This document shows, one piece after another, positions 1 to 8,481 of a stretch of DNA of 8,481 nt. Positions within the stretch are counted from its first letter, which is position 1, and each line of letters begins with the position of its first letter. The position numbers and the translations under genes are program-made. Source of the stretch: Armatimonadetes bacterium UBA5419. Its GTDB lineage: Bacteria > Armatimonadota > UBA10988. The stretch is taken from the NCBI GenBank assembly GCA_002409445.1, contig DHNJ01000229.1:1-8481 (forward strand), in the 5' to 3' direction. Below the pieces are notes generated by a model. The model saw only the letters and a program-made list of their open reading frames with translations. It was not told where the DNA came from and searched no databases.

Positions 1-373
1 GCAGCGCCGCCAACGGATCCGCGGCGTCGGCCGCCGGCGCCCCCGCCGGCAGAACCAGCGCATCGCGCGGCTCCGCGCGCGGCGGCACCGCGCCAATCGT
101 CAGGTCCGCCGGCAGGTCGGTCGGCAGGTCCTTCAGGCTGTGGACGGCCAGGTCCGCCTCGCCCGAGCGCAGCGCCGCCTCCAGCTCCTCGGTGAACACA
201 CCCTTGCCGCCCACCTCCGGCAGCGGCCGGTCCAGCACGCGGTCGCCCACCGTCGTCCGCTCCAGCAGCCGCACCTCCAGCCCCGGGTGCGCGGCGACCA
301 GCTGGTCAACCAGCCACTGGGTCTGCGTCAACGCCAGACGACTGCGGCGGGTGACAAGGGTCAGCTGGGGCAT
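1..373 (-). CDS. hemC: Porphobilinogen deaminase (hydroxymethylbilane synthase), N-terminal part, truncated by window edge
   Basis: This enzyme joins four porphobilinogen molecules into hydroxymethylbilane in cytoplasmic tetrapyrrole (heme/siroheme) synthesis. Reading the minus strand from ATG 373-371 gives a protein starting MPQLTLVTRRSRLALTQTQW. Family landmarks follow in order: the R(R/Q)S-LAL-Q segment near residues 9-18, a T-V-GDRVLD segment, EVGGKGVFTEELE near residues 55-67, and DLAVHSLKDLPT, which carries the conserved AVHS-KD substrate-binding region. PRDAL follows near the window edge. About 124 residues are visible of a usual 300 or so; the C-terminal domain with the cofactor cysteine lies outside. 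The start is supported by AGGAAGG (complement of 381-387) seven nucleotides upstream. It follows the methyltransferase on the same strand by 41 bp, so co-transcription is possible. No break is seen. Confidence 0.93.
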   Translation of the reverse strand, partial: MPQLTLVTRRSRLALTQTQWLVDQLVAAHPGLEVRLLERTTVGDRVLDRPLPEVGGKGVFTEELEAALRSGEADLAVHSLKDLPTDLPADLTIGAVPPRAEPRDALVLPAGAPAADAADPLAAL

Positions 374-414
374 CAGGAATCCTTCCTAGCAGGCCAAACG
401 CGGCGCCCGCGCCA

Positions 415-1221
415 CTAACGGCGCACGGCCGTGAACAGGCCCGAGGCCTTGGTCACCACGAAGCTCCCCTGCTCGCCGATCAGCCGCTCTAGGTGCGTGC
501 GCACCGCCTCGAGCTTGCTCGCGGCCGCCGCGCGATCGGTCAGTTTCGAGCGGATATGCGCGATGATCGGGTCGGCCGAGGGCACCCGCAGGCTGTCCTC
601 GTGGCGCTCGACGGTGACTTCGGCGAAGTCGGCCTCGAGCTGCGCCGCGCCGTTCTGCAGGCCAAACGCCTGCGCCGACGAGGTCGCGCCGAACAGCGTC
701 TCGATGCGGAACCGCGCCTCGAGGTTGCGGATCTCGCGCAGGTGGGCGCTGCCATTGGTCGCCGCAAAGAGCCGTCCACCGGGCCGCAGGACGCGGGCCA
801 GCTCGGCGATCGCCGGGCGCCGATCGGGCAGGTGATAGAGCATGAAATTGGCCATCACCGCGTCGAAACTGGCGTCGGGGAAGGGCAGCGCGCGGACGTC
901 GGCTTCGAGGAAATCGACGATCTGGGGCAGATCGGCGAGATTCGTGCGCGCGGCCTCGACCATCCCGGCCGACAGGTCGCTCATGGTCACCCGCCAGCCG
1001 GGCGGAATGCGCTCGGCGTTGGCCAGCCAGAAGCCGCCCACCCCGCCGCCGACCTCGAGGATCTCGGCGTCCGGCGCGAGGTCCATGCGGTCGAAAACCC
1101 ACACCCAGAAGGGCTCGGCGCTGGTCGAATACTGGCCGTGCAGGTCCATTCGCGCCTGCAGGTTACCGGTCTCGCGGTACTGATGATGGCGTAGATAATC
1201 GGGATTGGTCGAACTGTTCAT
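415..1221 (-). CDS. Class I SAM-dependent methyltransferase (Methyltransf_11-like), substrate unknown
   Basis: A 268-residue cytoplasmic protein with a Rossmann methyltransferase core. Motif I is ILEVGGGVGG at residues 54-63 (the E-x-G-x-G-x-G SAM loop). An acidic residue follows beta-2 (SDLSAGMVEAAR, D82). Motif III is EADVRALPF with D108. The post-motif region is MANFMLYHLPD, and LRPGGRLF at 145-152 closes the core. These place SAM binding on firm ground; nothing visible identifies the acceptor. The residues before about 50 and after about 170 are not diagnostic. The ATG at 1221 is preceded by a GGAGG Shine-Dalgarno (complement of 1228-1232) at 6 nt spacing, which fixes the start. The stop is TAG. 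It is divergent from malate dehydrogenase and lies upstream of hemC, but I see no pathway link between them. Confidence 0.88.
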   Translation of the reverse strand: MNSSTNPDYLRHHQYRETGNLQARMDLHGQYSTSAEPFWVWVFDRMDLAPDAEILEVGGGVGGFWLANAERIPPGWRVTMSDLSAGMVEAARTNLADLPQIVDFLEADVRALPFPDASFDAVMANFMLYHLPDRRPAIAELARVLRPGGRLFAATNGSAHLREIRNLEARFRIETLFGATSSAQAFGLQNGAAQLEADFAEVTVERHEDSLRVPSADPIIAHIRSKLTDRAAAASKLEAVRTHLERLIGEQGSFVVTKASGLFTAVRR

Positions 1222-1347
1222 CGCTTGCCTCCAACCCTGTGGTCATTGTACCCCAGGGTTCGGCCGGGCCAGCCTACGGTTGACAGTATGGCCTTCGGGC
1301 GGCAGTCTAACAACCAGGCGCGCGCCGACCGCGCCGTGGAGACAACA
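1222..1347. promoter_or_regulatory. Divergent intergenic region with candidate promoters for the methyltransferase and malate dehydrogenase
   Basis: This 126-bp gap separates divergently read genes and must drive at least malate dehydrogenase. On the plus strand there is a perfect TTGACA at 1280-1285, but only weak -10 matches follow (TCTAAC at 1306-1311, at a long 20-nt spacing). On the minus strand TACAAT (complement of 1245-1250) is a good -10 hexamer placed 24 nt before the methyltransferase ATG, without a convincing -35. Both assignments are pattern matches only; hexamers of this quality can occur by chance. Confidence 0.3.
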
Positions 1348-2343
1348 ATGTATTTGACTGCTGACAAGGTCGCCGTATTGGGCGCGGGCGGGGCCATCGG
1401 CTCGACCATCGCGCAGGTCCTCCTGGCCAACAAGACCGCCAACAACATCTCGCTCTATGACCCCTACGCGCCGGGCCTCGAGGGCGCGGCCGAAGAGATC
1501 TGGCACTGTGGTTTCCCCAACGTGCGGCTCACCTGGTCGACCGATATCGCCAGCGCGCTGGACGGCGCGAAGTACATCATTAGCTCGGGCGGCGCGCCGC
1601 GCAAGGAGGGCATGACCCGCGAGGACCTGCTCCGCGGCAACTGCGAGATCGCCCGCGACCTGGGCGTCGACATCAAGCGCTACGCCCCGGACACCAAGTT
1701 CGTGGTCATCATCTTCAACCCCGCCGACATCACCGGCCTGACCACCCTGGTCCACTCGGGCCTGGAGCGCGGCCGCGTCAGCACCCTCGCCGCCCTCGAC
1801 TCGACCCGCCTGCAGTCGGCCCTGGCCCAGCACTTCGGCCTGCTCCCCGACCAGGTCACCGGCTGCGCGACCTACGGCGGCCACGGCGAGAGCATGGCCG
1901 TCTTCAAGGGCTCCATCGCCGTCGACGGCACCCCGCTGACCACCCTCCTCGAGTCGGGCGAGCTGGCCGCCGCCGACTGGGAGGCGATCAAGGAGAAGGT
2001 CAAGACCGGCGGCGCCCGCATCATCAAGCTCCGCGGCCGCAGCTCCCACCAGTCCCCCGCCCAGCAGTCCGTCGAGATGCTCCGCGGCTACCTCGGCGAG
2101 CGCTACACCCTCCCCTGCGGCGTCTACTGCGACCGCGCCCCCTACGAGCAGGTCATGATGGCCATGCCCACCCACTTCGGCGCCAAGGGCCTCGAATACG
2201 ACCTCCCCACCGGCGACGCCGAAGACCAAGCCGCCCTCGACGCCAGCTACGCCCACGTCGCCAAACTCCGCGACGAAGTCATCTCCATGGGCATCCTCCC
2301 GCCCCTCGGCGAGTGGTCCAAGCTCAACCCCAACCTGGCCTAA
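1348..2343 (+). CDS. mdh: Malate dehydrogenase, Bacteroides-type clade
   Basis: NAD-dependent cytoplasmic oxidoreductase interconverting malate and oxaloacetate (TCA cycle). The 331-residue protein has the dinucleotide loop GAGGAIG at 12-18 and an acidic D38 at the end of beta-2, which favours NAD over NADP. Substrate arginines lie in GGAPRKEGMTRED (R85, R91), with NPAD near N124, catalytic-pair Asp in LDSTR (D151) with R154, and catalytic His in GGHGES (H179). The segments IIKLRGRSSHQSP, LYDPYAPGLEG and a C-terminus ending near LNPNL are hallmarks I recall from the MDH form found in Bacteroides, rather than the E. coli or Bacillus forms. The reading frame is open further upstream to 1225, but ATG 1348 gives the proper family N-terminus and has GGAG about 8 nt before it. 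It appears monocistronic, ending at a hairpin shared with hsdR. Confidence 0.92.
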   Translation: MYLTADKVAVLGAGGAIGSTIAQVLLANKTANNISLYDPYAPGLEGAAEEIWHCGFPNVRLTWSTDIASALDGAKYIISSGGAPRKEGMTREDLLRGNCEIARDLGVDIKRYAPDTKFVVIIFNPADITGLTTLVHSGLERGRVSTLAALDSTRLQSALAQHFGLLPDQVTGCATYGGHGESMAVFKGSIAVDGTPLTTLLESGELAAADWEAIKEKVKTGGARIIKLRGRSSHQSPAQQSVEMLRGYLGERYTLPCGVYCDRAPYEQVMMAMPTHFGAKGLEYDLPTGDAEDQAALDASYAHVAKLRDEVISMGILPPLGEWSKLNPNLA

Positions 2344-2363
2344 CCCGGCCCCGAACCAACCCA

Positions 2364-2407
2364 ACCAGCCCCCCAGCGTTGACGGAGGTCGGCGCTGGGG
2401 GGCTGGT
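2364..2407. terminator. Hairpin between convergent mdh and hsdR, probable bidirectional terminator
   Basis: A perfect 15-bp inverted repeat: arms 2364-2378 and 2393-2407, very GC-rich, with a 14-nt loop (2379-2392). It fills almost the whole 66-bp gap between two convergent stop codons (mdh TAA ends at 2343, hsdR TAA at 2410-2412). The position and strong stem argue for a transcription end for both genes. There is no T-run after either arm, so it is not a textbook intrinsic terminator; it may work by stabilising 3' ends or with Rho. Confidence 0.6.
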
Positions 2408-2409
2408 AG

Positions 2410-5520
<3,111 letters not shown>

Positions 5521-5602
5521 CGCTCACACACCGTTGGTCTGGCCGCCAGTATACAGGCGCACTCTCCCCACCCTGTGGCCGGATCCCCCGATGGCCGTGT
5601 CC
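5521..5602 (-). promoter_or_regulatory. hsdR: hsdR leader with candidate -10 element
   Basis: The gap between hsdR and the nearest palindromic element. On the minus strand TATACT (complement of 5548-5553) matches five of six positions of a -10 box and lies 27 nt from the hsdR ATG, giving a short leader. I see no good -35 hexamer at the right spacing. If real, it would let hsdR be expressed independently of hsdS despite the inserted island. Pattern match only. Confidence 0.3.
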
Positions 5603-5747
5603 CCCTGGTGGCGCGGACATACTTGTCCGCGACCTCACCGAGTCCAGCTTGCTGGACCGGAAACAGCTTTCCCGGAGAGAGCACACCCCTGTTTGGGCCC
5701 ACCCCCTGTGGGGGCAGATCGCGGACAAACATGTCCGCGCCACAGGG
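5603..5747. repeat. REPIN-like element A (type 1), immediately downstream of the RAYT gene
   Basis: An element of about 145 bp with inverted ends. Left palindrome 5612-5631 (loop TACT) and right palindrome 5720-5739 (loop AACA) are inverted copies of each other including their flanks (GTGGCGCGG outward, GCGACC/GCGATC inward). Between them are an internal hairpin GTCCAGC-TT-GCTGGAC at 5642-5657 and a CCCCC-TGT-GGGGG hairpin at 5702-5714, the latter defining the type 1 interior. It ends 14 bp from the RAYT stop and could also act as a 3'-end structure for that gene. Confidence 0.85.
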
Positions 5748-5760
5748 AGGTATGGGTTGC

Positions 5761-6258
5761 CTACGGCCACTGCCAAGGACCATACAACCCGCGGTGGATC
5801 TGCGCCACATACCCCGCGCTGCTCCACCGCCAGTCATCGACGCGCGCGCACAGACCCGCGCGGACCGGGTTGGACACGACATACTCGACCGCCTCGTCGC
5901 GTTGTCGATCGCTGTGAATGATGCTGTCGTAGGTCTCCTCCTGCCAGAGCGACCCTGTCCGGCCCAGGCTACGGTTGATGCGCCGTGCGCTGTAGCCCTT
6001 GATGTATTTCAAGATGTCGGGCAGCCTGAGCCCCCGCAGCGGCAGCAGCACTAGGTGCACATGGTCCGGCATGACGCACCAGGCGAACAGGTCGTAGTCC
6101 ACCCGCTGGCGGCACAACAAGGTGTTCTCGATCAGGTGGGCCGGTCCCGAGCGCCCGAGATCCACGGTCCGCTGCGCGTGCCGCCGGTAGGTCAGCATGT
6201 ACGGCCGGCCAGGGCTCTCGATGTGCGGCAGATACCCCCGTCGGCGGATGTTCCCCAT
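5761..6258 (-). CDS. REP-associated tyrosine transposase (RAYT), Y1/HUH (IS200-like) superfamily
   Basis: A 165-residue single-strand DNA nuclease/transferase of the TnpA_REP type; family members act on REP hairpins and can mobilise REPINs in trans. The start at ATG 6258 gives MGNIRRRGYLPHIESPG, the usual short RAYT N-terminus. The frame stays open to 6639, but that extension only translates the repeats. The HUH metal-binding motif is PDHVHLVL (H66, H68). A helix region LKYIKGYSARRIN holds candidate catalytic tyrosines Y85 and Y89 (Y110 is a third candidate). GRTGSLWQEE, the SNPVRAGL segment (129-136) and WRWSSA (143-148) are C-terminal family signatures. No Shine-Dalgarno is evident. The gene is bracketed by element A downstream and element B upstream. 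There are no IS200-type ends or TnpB gene, so it looks like a domesticated RAYT rather than an IS. Confidence 0.88.
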   Translation of the reverse strand: MGNIRRRGYLPHIESPGRPYMLTYRRHAQRTVDLGRSGPAHLIENTLLCRQRVDYDLFAWCVMPDHVHLVLLPLRGLRLPDILKYIKGYSARRINRSLGRTGSLWQEETYDSIIHSDRQRDEAVEYVVSNPVRAGLCARVDDWRWSSAGYVAQIHRGLYGPWQWP

Positions 6259-6342
6259 GGGGCAAGAGTTCGGTGCCCAGGCAGCATCTCCTCCCAGCCG
6301 CCAACCCCTGTGGCTTGGAGCCCCCTGCAGTGCCCCGGATCC

Positions 6343-6618
6343 CCCTGTGGCGCGGACATACATGTCCGCGACCTTACCGAGTCCAGCTTGCTGGACCGGA
6401 AGTAGCTTGCCCGAACACCCCTGTCTCGGCCCACCCCGGTGGCGCGGACATGCTTGTCCACGACCTTGCCGAGCCCAGCTTGCTGGGACGGAAGTAGATT
6501 GCCCGAACACCCCTGTGTCGGCCTCCGCTGCGCTGCGGCCGAGGCTTCGGTCGCGGACAAATATGTCCGCGCCACACGGTTGACGGGGGCAGGTCGCGGA
6601 CAAATATGTCCGCGCCAC
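6343..6618. repeat. REPIN-like element B (type 1), split by a nested element
   Basis: Left half: outward flank CCCTGTGG, palindrome 6351-6370 (loop TACA), internal hairpin GTCCAGC-TT-GCTGGAC at 6381-6396, then a stretch matching element A with two mismatches in 23 bases up to CCCACCCC (6430-6437; A: 5698-5705). The match to A stops there and resumes at GGGGGCAG (6585-6592; A: 5710-5717), continuing through palindrome 6595-6614 (loop AATA) to GCCAC. The intervening bases are a complete second element. Without them this would be a type 1 unit like A. It lies just upstream of the RAYT start. Confidence 0.75.
6438..6578. repeat. REPIN-like element B' (type 2), nested inside element B
   Basis: A complete unit with left palindrome 6443-6462 (loop TGCT; one arm base changed, TGTCCACG), an internal hairpin CCCAGC-TT-GCTGGG at 6474-6487 and right palindrome 6552-6571 (loop AATA). 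Its interior holds the type 2 segment with TCGGCC (6518-6523) pairing GGCCGA (6537-6542), shared with element C but absent from element A. The internal hairpin carries a T:A to C:G paired change relative to the other copies. Confidence 0.8.
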
Positions 6619-6712
6619 CGGGGCAGGGAGCTTCGGCACCTGGGACTAGGTTGAAGAGTCAGCCTCGGCAACCATGCCCACCCGGTGGTAGGACCACCCC
6701 CTGGCCGGAACC

Positions 6713-6859
6713 ACCCTGTGGCGCGGACATGTTTGTCCGCGACCTTGCCGAGTCCAGCTTGCTGGACCGGAAGCAGATTGCCCGGACACCCCTGTTTCGG
6801 CCTCCGCTACGCTGCGGCCGAGGCTTTGGTCGCGGACAAATATGTCCGCGCCACAGGGT
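6713..6859. repeat. REPIN-like element C (type 2)
   Basis: The best preserved unit: 147 bp bounded by 32-bp terminal inverted repeats (6713-6744 and 6828-6859) with one mismatch. Each end contains the palindrome (6722-6741, loop TGTT; 6831-6850, loop AATA). The internal hairpin GTCCAGC-TT-GCTGGAC is at 6752-6767. The rest of the interior closely matches nested element B'. No direct target duplication is visible at its flanks. Size and structure are also compatible with a MITE. Confidence 0.85.
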
Positions 6860-6951
6860 TGTGGGGGGTAGGTCGGCTAGCCGGTTGGGTCCTCACCCGC
6901 CCCGACCGCCGCCACGTCCAGCTCCCCCGCGAACGACCGCAGCAGCAGCAC

Positions 6952-7824
6952 CTAGTCCGGCTCGTCAGTGGCCGGAAAGATGGTCCTTCGGTCGCTTGCA
7001 GCCGCGATCTCCTCTGCCGCGGCAACGACCACCTGGAACCCTATGCCAGCGGTGTGGCGATCCGGAACGAAGCCTTGCCGCAACTGCTCGGCAGGGTGGA
7101 TGTAGTTCCGGAACTCCCGTAGGGAGTGGCCAAAGCGGGTGACATTCGGCGACAAGACACCTAGACGGCCCAGAACGTCCAACCACTCCACGAGTTTCCA
7201 GTCGCTCAACCGCCCTGGTCGTCGGTCATACCGCTCCTGGTACGCACGGTTCACGCGCTCCATGTTGCGCGTCCCGAAGCCCAAGCACATTCCCTCGAGC
7301 ACACTACCGCTAAGAATCACTGCCGCTAGATACGCACCTGCCTTGCCGCAGGCTCGTGCCTCATACATCCTCTGAATGAGCAGCTCTTGGACCTCGCTTG
7401 GTACGGGTAACCGACGGAAGATATCCTCATCGTATTTCACGCTGCGGAGCCGAGTCTCCGCATCCTGATTCACATCACTGGCCCGCTGATGCTCGACCCT
7501 GGCACCCAGCAACCGGGCGACTAGGTCCTCGTACCTCTCCTTCGTCTGCTTGTTCAGAGGCGACCACCTCATTTCCATGCGATGCCGGAGAAGCTCATCA
7601 AGTACGCGACCAGCCAGTTTGGCGTCCGTCTGACGCAGGAAGCAGCGCAAGCACTTCGCCTTCGACTCACCCTCCGATGAATACGCCTCGCTGTATATGT
7701 CAATCCCGAACTATTGAAAAAACCTCTCAAATGTCACATTCGTGAAGTCTAGTATGTATCCCGGCGAACCCTCCAGGGCGTCATCGACGATTCGTATGTC
7801 AAATGATGATAGGGTCGGCTTCAC
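6952..7824 (-). pseudogene. HEPN-like, possibly AbiJ-type defence protein, interrupted by an in-frame TAG
   Basis: The frame from GTG 7824 is a single 290-codon reading frame broken only by TAG at 7713-7711 (codon 38); the final stop is also TAG. Before it is an N-terminal segment with GYILDFTNVTFERFF, and after it FGIDIY and SKAKCLRCFLR follow. I recall this order from N-terminal domains of Abi-type proteins, so both sides of the TAG look like one domain. The C-terminal half is helical (AGAYLAAVILSGSVLEG near 164-180) and ends in LREFRNYIHP, containing R-x6-H (R236, H243), compatible with a HEPN ribonuclease motif. An excellent GGAGG lies 6 nt before the GTG, and GTGA overlaps the hsdS stop, implying coupled translation. 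Downstream reinitiation at TTG 7650 would yield a 232-residue C-terminal product. Whether it is dead, read through or a sequencing error is open; the AbiJ link is inference. Confidence 0.6.
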
Positions 7825-8481
7825 ATGTCCCCTCCAGAACGCTGAGCCCAGTCTAGATCCAGCTTCCCCGCCAACAACCGCGGCAGCAGCGCGTCGCGGG
7901 TGGTGGCTAGGGTACGTGATTCGACGTTGTTGTGGACGATGCGTTCCAAGTAGGGCTCTAGGATACCGGTTGCCGCGTCAAGGAGGGCGGCCGACGGGAT
8001 GATGACCTTGGCTTCGGTGAGGTGGTGGCGTTGGATATGGCCCATGGTGGTGGCTTTGTCGCCGGCGATGTCCTGGAACGCGGGCAGGTGCTCCAACAAC
8101 CAGAAGTAGTACAACCAGCGCGGGTACCTAGTCGAAGAGGCGCGGAACAGGTGCTGGTTTAGCGCACCACGTCCGCCGCACCAGATGACCACCATGAGGG
8201 AGCCCGACCACGAGAAGATCACGTCGCCGTCATCGATGATGCAGTCGGGCCGGATGCTGGGGCTAGCAAGGCCCGACGACGCGTCAACGCCTGTACGCAA
8301 CTCGCGGATCTTGATCACCGGCAGCGGTTCCTCGTCCTCCCGTGGTGCGAAGCGCTGCAAAGCGAGGCCGTTCCGAAAGTCGGCGATGCTGTCAAGTGCC
8401 GCCACGCGCCACCCCTCCGGGATGGGGCCTAGTTCGGAGTCGACGAGGCGGGAGGGGAAGAGGGGGGTTAGGGAGGGAGGG
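7821..8481 (-). CDS. hsdS: Type I restriction enzyme specificity subunit (HsdS), C-terminal half, 5' end beyond window
   Basis: The DNA-recognition subunit of the type I RM complex; each of its two target recognition domains reads one half of a bipartite site. The frame is open from the right edge to TGA 7823-7821, about 219 residues. It enters at the central conserved linker, with LFPSRLVDSELGPIPEGW, the standard junction before the second recognition domain. It then runs through GDVIFSWSG, GALNQHLFR and PRWLYYFWL, as expected for an HsdS domain. It finishes in the C-terminal coiled-coil segment with NNVESRTLATTRDALLPRLLAGKLDLD, the usual ending. A GTG at 8405 could be mistaken for the start, but that would cut off the linker. 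Base composition is more mixed than in the housekeeping genes, consistent with the exchange common among hsdS genes. hsdM is expected upstream, outside the window. Confidence 0.93.
   Translation of the reverse strand, partial: PPSLTPLFPSRLVDSELGPIPEGWRVAALDSIADFRNGLALQRFAPREDEEPLPVIKIRELRTGVDASSGLASPSIRPDCIIDDGDVIFSWSGSLMVVIWCGGRGALNQHLFRASSTRYPRWLYYFWLLEHLPAFQDIAGDKATTMGHIQRHHLTEAKVIIPSAALLDAATGILEPYLERIVHNNVESRTLATTRDALLPRLLAGKLDLDWAQRSGGDM
7829..7835 (-). promoter_or_regulatory. Shine-Dalgarno deciding the GTG start of the HEPN-like gene
   Basis: On the minus strand GGAGGGG precedes ACATGTGA. The GTG at 7824-7822 shares GTGA with the hsdS stop TGA (7823-7821). The overlapping ATG at 7826 is followed at once by that TGA, so only the GTG can start a protein. 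Such 4-nt overlaps are typical of translationally coupled operon genes. Confidence 0.75.

Larger units (their letters stand above)
5603..6859. mobile_element. REPIN/RAYT island inserted within the type I RM locus
   Basis: A stretch of about 1.26 kb made of four short palindrome-bounded repeat elements and one RAYT gene (5761-6258), with small unique spacers. Eight copies of an 18-20 bp palindrome (CGCGGACA-4nt-TGTCCGCG) occur at 5612-5631, 5720-5739, 6351-6370, 6443-6462, 6552-6571, 6595-6614, 6722-6741 and 6831-6850. Outside this island I see none in the window. Flanking asymmetry (GTGG on one side, ACC/ATC on the other) orients each copy, and copies pair head-to-head as in REPINs. Spacer 6619-6712 and tail 6860-6951 contain no gene or repeat I can support. 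The boundary of the island as an inserted unit is not proven; no target duplication is visible. Confidence 0.7.

Noticed and set aside
386..1194. Open frames overlapping the methyltransferase on both strands (386-1102 minus, 493-1194 plus)
   Set aside because: Alternate-frame shadows without recognisable motifs; the methyltransferase frame has SAM motifs and a good Shine-Dalgarno.
1243..2364. 373-codon minus-strand open frame opposite malate dehydrogenase
   Set aside because: Gly/Ala/Val-rich shadow; the plus-strand frame carries the complete MDH catalytic set.
5761..6258. Autonomous IS200/IS605 insertion sequence
   Set aside because: No TnpB partner and no IS200-type subterminal ends; the N-terminus and GRTGSLWQ / SNPVRAGL / WRWSSA signatures fit RAYT proteins.
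5612..6850. CRISPR array
   Set aside because: The repeats are palindromes in alternating orientation with irregular spacing and conserved interiors, and no cas genes are present.
7711..7713. Recoding of TAG to glutamine in this genome
   Set aside because: The methyltransferase, the RAYT and the same gene's own 3' end all terminate with TAG at sensible positions, so TAG is a working stop here.
7139..8002. Plus-strand open frames at 7139-7375, 7398-7745 and 7742-8002
   Set aside because: No recognisable domains or ribosome binding sites; they lie opposite the coherent hsdS and HEPN-like frames.
7821..8405. A complete short HsdS-like protein starting at GTG 8405
   Set aside because: The frame continues upstream through the conserved LFPSRLVDSELGPIPEGW linker to the window edge, so this is the C-terminal part of a full hsdS.

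Overview
This window is a GC-rich bacterial chromosome segment with dense coding and strong G/C third-position bias through its left two thirds. It holds three parts: housekeeping genes, a type I restriction-modification (RM) locus, and an island of palindromic repeats with its own HUH-type transposase-like gene. I cannot name the organism with confidence. The malate dehydrogenase belongs to the 'Bacteroides-type' clade, but the base composition does not look like Bacteroidota. An environmental high-GC phylum is a guess only.

Layout: (1) 1-373, minus: the N-terminal part of hemC, running off the left edge. (2) 415-1221, minus: a class I SAM-dependent methyltransferase, 41 bp upstream of hemC on the same strand. 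(3) 1222-1347: a divergent intergenic region. (4) 1348-2343, plus: malate dehydrogenase. (5) 2364-2407: a 15-bp-stem hairpin between convergent genes. (6) 2410-5520, minus: full-length hsdR. (7) 5521-6951: a non-RM stretch holding four REPIN/MITE-like elements (one nested inside another) and a compact REP-associated tyrosine transposase (RAYT) gene at 5761-6258, minus. (8) 6952-7824, minus: a HEPN-like, possibly Abi-type gene with an in-frame amber codon at codon 38. Its GTG start overlaps the hsdS stop by 4 nt. (9) 7821-8481, minus: the C-terminal half of hsdS, open to the right edge. hsdM is probably beyond the right edge.

How they fit: genes 9, 8 and 6 read in the same direction and form a plausible defence operon (hsdM?-hsdS-HEPN/Abi-like-hsdR). 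Within it, the RAYT and its palindromes occupy the about 1.4 kb between the Abi-like gene and hsdR. The RAYT lies directly between repeat elements on both sides, which is the expected arrangement of a RAYT with its REPIN substrates. The most interesting points are the RAYT/REPIN island inside an RM locus, the repeat-in-repeat insertion at 6343-6618, a compensatory base change in the internal hairpin, and the translationally coupled but amber-interrupted companion gene.
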